From positions 1-64,000 of the forward strand of contig CALSZZ010000001.1 of assembly GCA_943841885.1 (NCBI GenBank): a DNA stretch of 64,000 nt, given 5' to 3'. Shown in pieces: positions 37,801 to 45,998 of the stretch (its first letter is position 1; every line of letters starts with the position of its first letter). Made by a program: the position numbers and the translations under genes. The notes below the pieces were generated by a model. The model had not been told where the DNA came from and did no database searches. It worked only from the letters and a program-made list of their open reading frames with translations. This stretch comes from Candidatus Thalassarchaeaceae archaeon. Lineage in GTDB: Archaea > Thermoplasmatota > Poseidoniia > Poseidoniales > Thalassarchaeaceae.

Positions 37801-39743
37801 ATACAGTATCTCGTCAAGATATTGAGCAAATAATAGATATTGTCAGAAATCTCTCAAATGAAGTCGGAGGAGACTCAATTATTTTAGCAGATAAAATACG
37901 TGATTTAAGAGAAAGCGGTGGGAATTCTGTGGAAGCAGTCACAATCCCTCCAAGTGATGCAGTTAGAGTTATGACTATTCACGGGTCCAAAGGACTTCAA
38001 GCAAAAGTAGTTATTCTCGCAGATTTATTTTCTGGAAGACAAACTAATATGACTATGGATGATAGAAATAGATTGATAGTAAGCCCTGAATTATTTGCAG
38101 GAAATCCAAAACCTTGGTCAAATGAGGCATCTCCATCCTCAGCATTATGGAAGCATGTTAGAAAGATACATCAGGCTCGTAAAAGTGCTGAATCAAGACG
38201 CCTTCTTTATGTTGGAGCAACAAGGGCACAACACAAACTCATCGTAGTTGGTTCTACTAAAGGAACAAAATGGGAAGATGGAGAAGGAATAATTTTCCCT
38301 TGGAAATACTCAGAATCATTACCTCAACTTGGTGAAATGTGGATCGAATCTTTACGTCAAGGTTCAGCAAAAAGAAAAGAGCAAAATTCTCCATGGCTTG
38401 ATCCTTCGGATGATGTTTTAGAAGAAGTTAATATAAGAACCCGAGGAAATCGAGTATTCAATCCTAATTTGTTATTATCAAGTGGATTTTTGAGTAATTC
38501 AAATGGATTAGAAGGATTAACAATTTTACACCATCCAGACTGTTTTAAATATTCAAAGTCTAATTTTTCTTCAACCAATACTCCTCTGATTAAAATTGAA
38601 AATTTAGATAATTATGCTAAAAAATCTGTACTACAACAAAACAAGCCTTTCCCATCTCCACGAATAGATAAATTCGCAAGATTAAATATAGCTCCGAGTA
38701 GGATTCCAATTATAGAAAAATGTCCAAGAAGACACTGGTATGAAACAATAGGAGGACTGTCGCCTAAGCCAATAATGCCAATTTCCAAGAGTAATAAATC
38801 AGAAGAATTTCTAAGAGGAGTTGATTCTGCTCTTTTCGGAACAATTGTACATAGGATAATAGAGATAGGTATAGGTAATCCAGGCCCTGAAGGAGAAAAT
38901 TCTACTACCCCTTTGCCAGAATCATGGATACAAAAAACAAATGACTCAATAGATAGTAATGAAATACATAATATCGTTTTTGATGAGTTATTACCTTTAG
39001 ATGCAAATCGAGAAAAAACATCTGAATTAGTAAATCTAATGATTAATAAAATAAAATCCGGACCTCTTGGGAAATTATCAAGAGGTGAAATATTTGACGG
39101 CCATAGAGTCGAAGGTCTGAGGACTGAAATGCCATTTAATATTACAAAAACAATTCAATTGAACAGCTTAATACGCAGTCGATGGACTCCTGACGGATAT
39201 GAACCACTATCTAAAATTGAGTTTGCAAATGTCGAAATGAGTGGTTTAATTGATCTTGTCCTTTGTACTGTAAATAATGGAGAGTCAAATATTAGACCAA
39301 TTGACATCAAGACAGAAGAAGCAAAGAAGTTATTCTATGACTCAAATGATGGATTATTTGAGGCATCAGGAGAAATTAATACTCAGCCAAACTGTCAAGC
39401 AGAAATAGATATACTAATGGAACATAGGATGCAGCAAGCTCTTTACTATTCAGCACTACAATCATTAGAAAATGAAAGATCAAAATCTGGATATCCTTCA
39501 AGAAAAGTACTCTCTCCAGCAATTTTGGTAGGAGTTACTGGAAGAATGGTAGTGTATCCAGATGAGATGCTAGCAAACGCATTAAATGATCTAGAAGAAA
39601 ACTTATCATTAGCAGCTGAAATGTCATTAGGCTCTAATGCTCTACTTTCTAACTACCCTCGTTTGAGTAATGACCAATCTCAAATATGTGAAAAATGTCC
39701 TTTTAGCCAAGGAGAATTACCAATATGTGGCCCTCTAAATTAA
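34809..39743 (+). CDS. addA: AddA-like UvrD/Rep helicase with RecB-type nuclease
   Basis: A 1644-residue helicase-nuclease. Superfamily 1 motifs are present in order: I VVDAGAGTGKTSTIIDR, Ia LLTFTNRASDEMRDR, II AFIIDEAQDNSP, III YVGDVKQSIYAFRQA, V VRVMTIHGSKGLQAKVV and VI RRLLYVGATRAQHKL. The C-terminal nuclease has GTIVHRIIEIG, MSGLIDLVL, IRPIDIKTEE and QQALYYSAL. Unusually for an AddA, it also has an iron-sulfur-like set: KCPRRHWYE before the domain and CEKCPFSQGELPIC at the end. It is translationally coupled to the AddB-like gene. Together they should process DNA ends for recombination. At 1644 residues it is longer than bacterial AddA (about 1200). Confidence 0.85.
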   Translation: MQLNTAQRLALNLDSHIVVDAGAGTGKTSTIIDRVIEHYLTEDQRATRILPMPDRPSKLKGGLLMAPSSETIDLRKWRGLLPGEVVLLTFTNRASDEMRDRLRKRISRLKPGPISDDGITRTDPRIRHQGFNEQLLTLLEDAPIGTIDSFFNQLISPYRAYLGDFNSKDVISDTNRILLVESAINTLWRLPNSFNLIGNAVDAGIPSEIATQVLDARDNISKHYSSRRSATNVLRSLVHKSVFIEESTRQITNKDGTIDQNLLRKRIISSLDQKEVSDFSEEICILVKEYCDFIKENITVLAPDGVFSDTRISCLDYLSESKPPSDKWEKLVWLSHLLLCISSNASIMSDKPVIFPNSKLPSDSWESGIRSYAKIKDKTTKEVVKIGMNNISSQIRDLWYTKSGKLILHFTQVTLMLDNSKPPMTSENWKNPLNTLQYPLPSRLPDNSKINQFHFSLEAEVNNLDNLKLVHDGFIGILNKLKKNEETHDYEDVQRLTGDLLLANCPDICRTFYPQTIQDALDSLNSETWRDDHIIQAFDILEKLDENPNMAGNDLENLTTIRTDLTQRFDLLKQIRRRYRAFIIDEAQDNSPLQWRLLSRLWGERNIEENDPEVPNTPWQPTICYVGDVKQSIYAFRQAEVTGFLEYSEILRNINVHEFFSVKELTRKPPLRKMNSSRDPRNSYNLNVIKAIEVTEDGGRSLIPWIPFDLSDPHLPIPSAKEVEYRKQGLIRLQVNYRTDGGLLNVMNNWWTDIFDKRHRHFPNGNFYAHPQPLFPSKDKKNISGSLEWICPLGSGGEMNPSTDLREPLDPFGPGKPDSIERQSMMISLRIKKLIEGESVKILSSEGGWVELPKEDPVDPSDIMILLPSRSKIRDVIIRHLHNLGIPAQADREGGLLDRPAAHTIEGLLQFIARPFSRHHASWVARSTLIGFNDAKLQEYLLNSKKEENLLFRLRDFTINERQKELVQRWIDLSSEGRIVDLLEETVDRSDILISFPDTVSRQDIEQIIDIVRNLSNEVGGDSIILADKIRDLRESGGNSVEAVTIPPSDAVRVMTIHGSKGLQAKVVILADLFSGRQTNMTMDDRNRLIVSPELFAGNPKPWSNEASPSSALWKHVRKIHQARKSAESRRLLYVGATRAQHKLIVVGSTKGTKWEDGEGIIFPWKYSESLPQLGEMWIESLRQGSAKRKEQNSPWLDPSDDVLEEVNIRTRGNRVFNPNLLLSSGFLSNSNGLEGLTILHHPDCFKYSKSNFSSTNTPLIKIENLDNYAKKSVLQQNKPFPSPRIDKFARLNIAPSRIPIIEKCPRRHWYETIGGLSPKPIMPISKSNKSEEFLRGVDSALFGTIVHRIIEIGIGNPGPEGENSTTPLPESWIQKTNDSIDSNEIHNIVFDELLPLDANREKTSELVNLMINKIKSGPLGKLSRGEIFDGHRVEGLRTEMPFNITKTIQLNSLIRSRWTPDGYEPLSKIEFANVEMSGLIDLVLCTVNNGESNIRPIDIKTEEAKKLFYDSNDGLFEASGEINTQPNCQAEIDILMEHRMQQALYYSALQSLENERSKSGYPSRKVLSPAILVGVTGRMVVYPDEMLANALNDLEENLSLAAEMSLGSNALLSNYPRLSNDQSQICEKCPFSQGELPICGPLN

Positions 39744-39788
39744 CTAATTAATCGAAGAATACATTTGCATGGTAGTGGACAGAGTGTC

Positions 39789-41201
39789 ATGGCTCTTGAC
39801 CTCGATGCATTGATGAAACGTAGTGATGAATTATGGGAAGAGTCAATCTTACCTAGTTTGAAAGAACTCATTGAAATAGAAGCACTTTCTCCGTCATTTG
39901 AACCAAATTGGGCTGAAAAAGGAGAATTAGATGCAACAATCAATCTATTTTGTTCATGGTTAGATAATCAAAATATTTCTGGAATGTCATATGAAATACA
40001 CAAAATAGCAGACAAGACTCCTGTTCTATTGGTTAATGTTGAAGGGACAGGTCCTGGGGAGGTTATTTTTTACTCTCATTTAGATAAGCAGCCTTCCAAA
40101 CCAGAATTATGGTCTGAAGGATTACATCCTTTGAAAGGTGTTAGGAGAGAACCATGGTTATTTGGTAGAGGTGCATTAGATGATGGTTATGGGGGCTACC
40201 TTTGTGTTACTGCCTTAAGGATGCTACAAGAATCTAAAACTCCTCATCCAACATGTAAATTTCTAATTGAAACATGTGAGGAATCTGGTTCTTTTGACCT
40301 TCCTCCTTATCTTGATCAATTAACGGATCAACTAGGAACTCCAGACTTAGTTGTAGTACTGGATAGTGGAGGTCCTGATTATGATCATATTTGGACAACT
40401 GAGGCATTAAGGGGTCTAGTATCAGGTACACTTTCTGTAAAGGTTTCTCATGAAGGAGTACATTCAGGAATGTCAGGAGGAACTATTCCATCCTCTTTTA
40501 GAATACAAAGAATCCTTCTAGATAGGATTGAAGATTCAGCAACCGGCGAGATTCTAATCCCTGAGATGCACACTACAATATCGAATACTATTCGTGAGCA
40601 AGCAGTAGCTCTCGCAGAAGTTATTGGTAATTCAATATGGGAAACACTGCCCGTTGTAGATACATTGATTTCAGAATCGGAATCTGTTGAAGAAAGTTTA
40701 CTTGATGTTAATTGGAGGCCAGCTTTAGGAATAATAGGTGCCGATGGAATGCCTTCAGTACAAAATGCTGGTAATGTTCTACGCACAAATACTGACTTAA
40801 AATTAAGTTTTAGAATACCTCCGGGCATAAGCTCTATTGTGGTTGAAAAAATAATTAAACAACGTTTAGAAGAAAACCCTCCCTTTGGCGCAGAGGTTAA
40901 CTTCACTCTTGATCCATCAGCTGATGGTTTCCATGCCCCTCCTTTGGAAGGGGAATTACTACAATCATTGCATGATTCTTCTATGCATATTACTGGTTTA
41001 CCTCCATTAGCAACATGGGTTGGTGGAACTATTCCTTTCATGGCTATGATGCAGAATAAATATCCTGATGCTAAATTTTTGTGTACAGGTACCGGAGGCC
41101 CGGGCAATAATGCCCATGGCCCCGATGAAAAACTACACATCCCATCTTCCAAAAGACTAACTGCAGTTCTTTCAGCAACAATCGCGGCATTATCAAGTTG
41201 A
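39789..41201 (+). CDS. M20 family metallopeptidase
   Basis: A zinc-dependent peptidase of the M20 family (dipeptidase/ArgE/DapE group). The metal and catalytic segments are VIFYSHLDKQP (first His and catalytic Asp), FGRGALDDGYGG (bridging Asp), IETCEESGS (Glu pair) and VVVLDSGGPD. A final metal histidine is probably in GPGNNAHGPDE. The insert domain includes VKVSHEGVHSG. The substrate, a small peptide or N-acyl amino acid, cannot be specified. The track start is a TTG at 39765; the ATG at 39789 (MALDLDALMKRSDELW) is more likely, giving 470 residues. Confidence 0.87.
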   Translation: MALDLDALMKRSDELWEESILPSLKELIEIEALSPSFEPNWAEKGELDATINLFCSWLDNQNISGMSYEIHKIADKTPVLLVNVEGTGPGEVIFYSHLDKQPSKPELWSEGLHPLKGVRREPWLFGRGALDDGYGGYLCVTALRMLQESKTPHPTCKFLIETCEESGSFDLPPYLDQLTDQLGTPDLVVVLDSGGPDYDHIWTTEALRGLVSGTLSVKVSHEGVHSGMSGGTIPSSFRIQRILLDRIEDSATGEILIPEMHTTISNTIREQAVALAEVIGNSIWETLPVVDTLISESESVEESLLDVNWRPALGIIGADGMPSVQNAGNVLRTNTDLKLSFRIPPGISSIVVEKIIKQRLEENPPFGAEVNFTLDPSADGFHAPPLEGELLQSLHDSSMHITGLPPLATWVGGTIPFMAMMQNKYPDAKFLCTGTGGPGNNAHGPDEKLHIPSSKRLTAVLSATIAALSS

Positions 41202-41255
41202 AACTGTATTTTTTGACGCATAAAAGAGGTTAATTCCGCCGATGTTAAATCAGAT

Positions 41256-41915
41256 GTGGCTGTGGAACATATCGAGATAGACATGAACGAAGGCGAAAAT
41301 GGAATCGGTTTCCCTGAACCAAACGCTCCATCCTCAGTAAATTTAGAAGAGGAGTTAAGAATAGCAAATGATCGATTAGAAAAATTATATACTGCATATA
41401 ATGAATCATCGAAGCTAAATGAAGAATTACAAGCAATTATCGAAGTCTTAGAAAAAGAAGCTGTAAACAGTGAAATTGAGAAAGAAGGAATCCAAGCACT
41501 TTTAGATGAGAAAGATGAACGTCTAAGAGCAATGGAATTAGATCGTGCTAAGGCAAATAAAACAATAGAACATCTTGAACCAAAACTAGAGAAAACAGAA
41601 GAAATGTATTCCAGAGAAAAAGCAAGATTAGGGCGCGTCTTCGAAGTAGCCGAAGAATTAGATGAGGCGTTACAAACAGCAACAACTGAAATGTCTGCAA
41701 GAGACGATTGGTATGTTCAACATATGCAATTATTTGAAAATCTCAGTGAAGCTATCCAAACTAGATATGAGATGATAGACAGTGCCGTCCAAGCAATGGC
41801 TGAATTCCGTCAAAAGCAAGATACATTCAAAGATCGTATGAACGAAGCTCTTGATGCAGTTAAAGAACAAATCGTAGAAGACAGTACTGAAGATGAAGAA
41901 AAAACTGATGAATAA
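41256..41915 (+). CDS. Acidic coiled-coil protein
   Basis: A protein of 219 residues of unknown function. Residues about 30-135 are a continuous coiled coil (LEEELRIANDRLEKLYTAYN... LEKEAVNSEIEKEGIQALL). A second helical region is about 140-205, and the end is acidic (EDSTEDEEKTDE). There is no membrane segment or signal. The listed start is GTG; an ATG at 41283 would remove nine residues. It stands alone between the M20 peptidase and a convergent gene whose stop is adjacent. A structural or adaptor role is possible, but nothing in the sequence defines it. Confidence 0.72.
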   Translation: MAVEHIEIDMNEGENGIGFPEPNAPSSVNLEEELRIANDRLEKLYTAYNESSKLNEELQAIIEVLEKEAVNSEIEKEGIQALLDEKDERLRAMELDRAKANKTIEHLEPKLEKTEEMYSREKARLGRVFEVAEELDEALQTATTEMSARDDWYVQHMQLFENLSEAIQTRYEMIDSAVQAMAEFRQKQDTFKDRMNEALDAVKEQIVEDSTEDEEKTDE

Positions 41916-42680
41916 CTATTCTGGTTTTGAACCATCTGCTAGGCGAATACATTTGGCCGGTAATCCTCCCCAAACTTCTCCTGCAGGAACATTAGTCCAT
42001 TTAGGAACTACAGCCCTTGATGCTATTACAGCACCTTCTCCGATTGTACAGCCTGGTTGAATTATTGATTCTGTTCCAATAAGTGCATCATTTCCAATAA
42101 CTACTGGCGCCATTACCAATTCTCCCTTTTCAGTTAGATGTGCATTAATGACTGCTTTACCACCGATAACAACTCTTTCACCAATAGTGACTGATCCACA
42201 GTCATTAACATTTGGAGAGTTTATTTGTGCACCTAAGCCAATTTTTGCTCCTGATAATCTGTAATATGTATTTCCAATAAAAGAAGGGACAAGATTAGGT
42301 AAGAAAAATAACGCAGCTTTATGAAAAATCATCGACCAAGCCCATTGAATTGTGATAAATGATTGCAGCGGATATCTTCCGGGGGCTATTCTCGGTCTAG
42401 TTATTCCCGCCATTATACCGCAAACCATTACCAAGCTAATCCCCCATGTCATGACAAATAATCCAAGAGAAATCCCAATCCCAACTAATTCAATAAGGTA
42501 ACTTTCAGGGTCAGAGGTTGAAATTTCATATCCATAATTAAATAATGCTAAAGCAGGAACCGCAGTTATCCCAATTATTATGCCAAATATAGGTATTACA
42601 AGCGCTGTAAGAAAATTTTGAATAATAATAAATGACTTCATTGGTACACCTGTATTAAGATCGTGAGAGTATCTAAACAT
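41916..42680 (-). CDS. Membrane protein with left-handed beta-helix (hexapeptide) domain
   Basis: A protein of 254 residues with about three membrane helices in residues 10-105 and a hexapeptide-repeat domain from about 150 to 240. The domain includes VTIGERVVIGGKAVINAH, VVIGNDALIGTESIIQPGCTIGEGAVIASRAVV and ends VWGGLPAKCIR, as in acetyltransferases of the LbetaH class. The layout resembles the C-terminal unit of large membrane proteins related to non-ribosomal peptide synthetases. It may act on cell-surface lipids or sugars, but the substrate is unknown. It is divergent from raSEA. Confidence 0.72.
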   Translation of the reverse strand: MFRYSHDLNTGVPMKSFIIIQNFLTALVIPIFGIIIGITAVPALALFNYGYEISTSDPESYLIELVGIGISLGLFVMTWGISLVMVCGIMAGITRPRIAPGRYPLQSFITIQWAWSMIFHKAALFFLPNLVPSFIGNTYYRLSGAKIGLGAQINSPNVNDCGSVTIGERVVIGGKAVINAHLTEKGELVMAPVVIGNDALIGTESIIQPGCTIGEGAVIASRAVVPKWTNVPAGEVWGGLPAKCIRLADGSKPE

Positions 42681-42763
42681 GATGTTTCGGGATAAAATAG
42701 CTATATCTATGAAAAAATATTATTCTTTATCAATCCATTTACTTACGGCAGTATCAAGACTAA

Positions 42764-43915
42764 ATGTCCTACGCATTAACTATGGCTCAAGCATCTGGCT
42801 TACTTGGTGATGGTAAAAAAGCCATTAAAATCCATCATTTAGTAAAAGCTCCAGAAAATACTCCCCACTCTATATCAAGGCGAGAATCATGGGATGCAGA
42901 CAAACCAGCTATTGTTTACAAAACTCCAGAAAATTTGCCAGATGGAACTCCTTGTACAGCCGCTACCGTTATTCTCAGAACCAAAGGTTGTGTATGGTGG
43001 TGGAAATCTGGTTGTACTTTTTGTGGTTACTTTAATGATGTAAGAGATGATGTTACATCTGCAAATCTTTTTGCTCAATGGGAAGAGGCAAAACGTCAAA
43101 CAAATGATTTCGATGGTTGTGAAATGATTAAGGTTTATACTTCTGGAACCTTTTTTGAAGATCAAGAAATCCCAATAGATTTCCAAGAATCAGTCTTAAA
43201 TGAAACTCATGAAAGAAAACTACACTTAGTTGTAGAGGCTCAAGCACAGTTATGTTATCCAGAAAAAATTGCTTGGTTGGCTAAAAAGCACCCAGGTTGT
43301 ACAATAGCATTAGGTCTTGAGGCATATGACGATACTGTACTTAGATTTCATGTGAATAAGGGATTTTCTACGAAACAGTGGCATAAAGCTGTAGATTTAC
43401 TCAGAGAAAATAATCTTAGAGTAAAGACTTATTTAATTTTCAAACCTCCTTTCATGTCAGAGGGCGACGCACTAAGGCACACAATAAAATGGGTAAAGCA
43501 AGTAGCTCCTCTTTCCGATGAGGTATCAATCAATCCAATGAATATCCAAAGGAGTACAATTGTGGATAGATTATTCAGAAACAGAGAATTTAGGCCTCCT
43601 TGGCTGTGGTCATTAGTAGAAATGATTGAAAAAACTCATTCAGAAATTTCAAAGTTACAATGTCGCACAATAGTACACCCAACTGCTGGAGGCAGGATAA
43701 GAGGTGCTCATAATTGTGGTTCCTGTGATGAAGATATTGTTTCTGCAATAGAAAGATATTCTGTATCTGGTAGTTTAGAAGAGTTTTCAGGTATTGATTG
43801 TGCCTGTAAAAAAGTATGGAGTGCAGAAATATATAATGATAATAATCTTCCAATTTCTCTTGGTTCTGGGCTTGATCGTAGATCTTCCAGGGTCGACACA
43901 GTTCGTGCTCCATGA
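42764..43915 (+). CDS. raSEA: Archaeosine synthase radical SAM subunit RaSEA
   Basis: A radical SAM enzyme of 383 residues that, with ArcS, makes archaeosine (G+) at position 15 of archaeal tRNA. The cluster motif is the unusual spacing RTKGCVWWWKSGCTFCGYFND (CX7CX2C), a hallmark of this family rather than the common CX3CX2C. Downstream come KVYTSGTFFED and GLEAYDDTVLRFHVNKG, shared with Elp3-type radical SAM proteins. A C-terminal Cys set (NCGSCDED, IDCACKK) may bind zinc. Neither ArcS nor a tRNA-guanine transglycosylase is in the window. The assignment is supported by the motif and by archaeal context. Confidence 0.85.
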   Translation: MSYALTMAQASGLLGDGKKAIKIHHLVKAPENTPHSISRRESWDADKPAIVYKTPENLPDGTPCTAATVILRTKGCVWWWKSGCTFCGYFNDVRDDVTSANLFAQWEEAKRQTNDFDGCEMIKVYTSGTFFEDQEIPIDFQESVLNETHERKLHLVVEAQAQLCYPEKIAWLAKKHPGCTIALGLEAYDDTVLRFHVNKGFSTKQWHKAVDLLRENNLRVKTYLIFKPPFMSEGDALRHTIKWVKQVAPLSDEVSINPMNIQRSTIVDRLFRNREFRPPWLWSLVEMIEKTHSEISKLQCRTIVHPTAGGRIRGAHNCGSCDEDIVSAIERYSVSGSLEEFSGIDCACKKVWSAEIYNDNNLPISLGSGLDRRSSRVDTVRAP

Positions 43916-44006
43916 GCCAAAGCAACCTCATCTTTTTCCTAACGCTTAAGGGGCAATCTTCGGTGGTCAGGTATGTCCTACACGGTGGGATGCATGTGGT
44001 GTCGAT

Positions 44007-44285
44007 ATGTCTAATGACGGTTCAGGTAAAATAGGTCAGTTTCTGCAAGGTGAGAAGGAACCTTCTTCTTCATGGGTAATATTAGTAATTGGGGTTGCAT
44101 CAGCACTAATTTTCTTGGTGATATATAACATACTATATCCTGGCCAAGATTTACCAGTTCTTTCTTCTCTTTTACCAATGTTTGAGGGAGTATTCGATTC
44201 AGGAATTTGGTTCTTCATATTAGGTGCAATGATTGGAGCTTTCGCTATATTGGGCACTATTCTTACAGAGGCAACTATTGAATGA
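44007..44285 (+). CDS. Small two-helix membrane protein
   Basis: A 92-residue protein with two predicted membrane helices (about SWVILVIGVASALIFLVIY and GIWFFILGAMIGAFAILGTI). It ends nine bases before the heme-copper-oxidase-like gene and reads in the same direction. It is thus likely to be a small partner subunit of that membrane protein. No family is recognised. The ORF is real by context, since it fills the gap in the operon and has membrane-protein composition. Confidence 0.65.
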   Translation: MSNDGSGKIGQFLQGEKEPSSSWVILVIGVASALIFLVIYNILYPGQDLPVLSSLLPMFEGVFDSGIWFFILGAMIGAFAILGTILTEATIE

Positions 44286-44294
44286 GGTTATAAT

Positions 44295-45977
44295 ATGGAT
44301 ACAATATTATCAACTTTAGTTATTTTTTGGGCTTTAACAATTATTTCATATATTATGATTCAAAGAGGCATTGGTGTTTTTGGCGAAGTAATCCGTGGTA
44401 TTACTATGTTCATGCTAGAAAAGGCATTAGGTCCAGGTTCAGACCTTGTTGAGGGCAGAAAAGGATCTGGAGCAAAGGTTTGGATAATTCAAGGCATGGT
44501 TTGGCTGTTCGTTTCAGCAACTCTAACTTTCATAGGATTATGGCTTGCTCATGACCCACATGCTTTGCATAGTTTGGAGGCTTGGGGATATAATGCCCTT
44601 TCATCAGAGTTATTCTATGCAAGTAAATTTGCAGCATTATTTGGTGCAGTAGGGATGTTCATAATTGGTTCAGGATTACATATTCTTCCTAGTTTATTAG
44701 GAGTAGATTTAGCAAGTGAGAAAAATGCTGTTCTAACTTCATTTGTTTGGACTATATCGGTAATAATTTTAATAATTGGTTCCCAAAGTCATGAAATATT
44801 CGGATTAGACATAATATTAATTGGTACAGCAGTAAATCTACTCGTTTCGATAGCCGTTACTGCTAATCAACTTCTAACTAAAGCCAATTCAAATGCAACA
44901 TTGGCAACACCAGGATGGCTAATCATTTTTGGATTAATAGGACCTCCACTTGCTATCATTTCAATTCTTATTAGTGGTGCTTATAATGAAGGTATTGGAC
45001 ATTGGTTGATATACCATTTGCTTGGAGCAACTTTCTTCTTCTCATCAATAGCCGGAATATCTCTTTATTCAGCTAGTTTTGGTTCAGGAAATGCATTATG
45101 GTCAAGAACTGTTGCAGGTGTAGTAATTGTTGGAACACTATTTACAATAAATCCAATTGGAGACGTCGACCCAAAAATGGCGGTAGATATGCTAGGCTTA
45201 TCAGCAGCAGATCTTACTATTACACATCAAGATAATGTCATTGGATCATTCTTAATGGCCCTCGCTGCAATTCCAATAATAGCCCTATCATCAAATATAC
45301 TAATCACACTTCGTGGTACAGATGCCTTTGTAGAAAATCCAGACTTAGCAGGAATCCCAGAGATTAATTTTGGTGCTTGGATGTTACTTCCATTAGGAAT
45401 AGGTTCACTATTTGTGCAAACGGATTATTTAAGTGGAACAAATGAATTGACGGGGATTTCTAATATAATCCAATTAATGGCTATATGGTTAATTTTTATA
45501 CCACTTACTCTAGGTGCTGCCTTACAAGTATTACCTTCAGCTAGTGGCCGTTATCCCCTTTCACAGAATAGAGCTAGGTTAGCATTTTGGATGCTTTCAG
45601 GTGGAGCAGTTTTGGGACTTATTCTTACATTAATATCAGATGTCACTGACCTTGCACTAGCTGACGCACTTGTAGAAGATCCTAGTTCATTATCCCATAC
45701 CATGAGGAAGGCAGGATCAGTAATTTTCTATGGTACTGTTTTGGGAGCTATATTCCACTCTACAAATATGATTAGTGGACTTTACAGAGGAGGAACAATA
45801 AAATCACAAGTGAGATTATCAGAAACAACATTTGCTCCTACTTCTTATCCTTTAACATCAACTACTTCTATTCGTAAAATTTTAGCAACAGGAGCAGTCT
45901 TAGATACCGAAATAGTCCCAACATTCGAAAGTAATGAAACTGGTAAACCCACTCTACTTCATACTGAAGAAGAATAA
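44295..45977 (+). CDS. Degenerate heme-copper-oxidase subunit I-like membrane protein
   Basis: A 560-residue protein with about twelve membrane helices. Its pattern follows oxidase subunit I paralogues: LFGAVGMFIIGSGLHILPSLLG resembles helix 2 of cbb3/NorB-like proteins, and GHWLIYHLLGATFFFSS and PLTLGAALQVLPSASGRYP resemble later helices. Several expected heme and copper histidines are not evident; for example, the helix-2 ligand position reads YASKFAAL. It is probably not a working oxidase. It may carry heme or quinone in another role or be a non-catalytic relative. It is cotranscribed with the small membrane protein upstream, with GAGGTTATA before the ATG. Confidence 0.55.
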   Translation: MDTILSTLVIFWALTIISYIMIQRGIGVFGEVIRGITMFMLEKALGPGSDLVEGRKGSGAKVWIIQGMVWLFVSATLTFIGLWLAHDPHALHSLEAWGYNALSSELFYASKFAALFGAVGMFIIGSGLHILPSLLGVDLASEKNAVLTSFVWTISVIILIIGSQSHEIFGLDIILIGTAVNLLVSIAVTANQLLTKANSNATLATPGWLIIFGLIGPPLAIISILISGAYNEGIGHWLIYHLLGATFFFSSIAGISLYSASFGSGNALWSRTVAGVVIVGTLFTINPIGDVDPKMAVDMLGLSAADLTITHQDNVIGSFLMALAAIPIIALSSNILITLRGTDAFVENPDLAGIPEINFGAWMLLPLGIGSLFVQTDYLSGTNELTGISNIIQLMAIWLIFIPLTLGAALQVLPSASGRYPLSQNRARLAFWMLSGGAVLGLILTLISDVTDLALADALVEDPSSLSHTMRKAGSVIFYGTVLGAIFHSTNMISGLYRGGTIKSQVRLSETTFAPTSYPLTSTTSIRKILATGAVLDTEIVPTFESNETGKPTLLHTEEE

Positions 45978-45998
45978 TGTCTATTTAACGGTCATAGT

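Noticed and set aside
40448-41284. A 278-residue minus-strand ORF
   Set aside because: It is antisense to the well supported M20 peptidase and has no recognisable motif.
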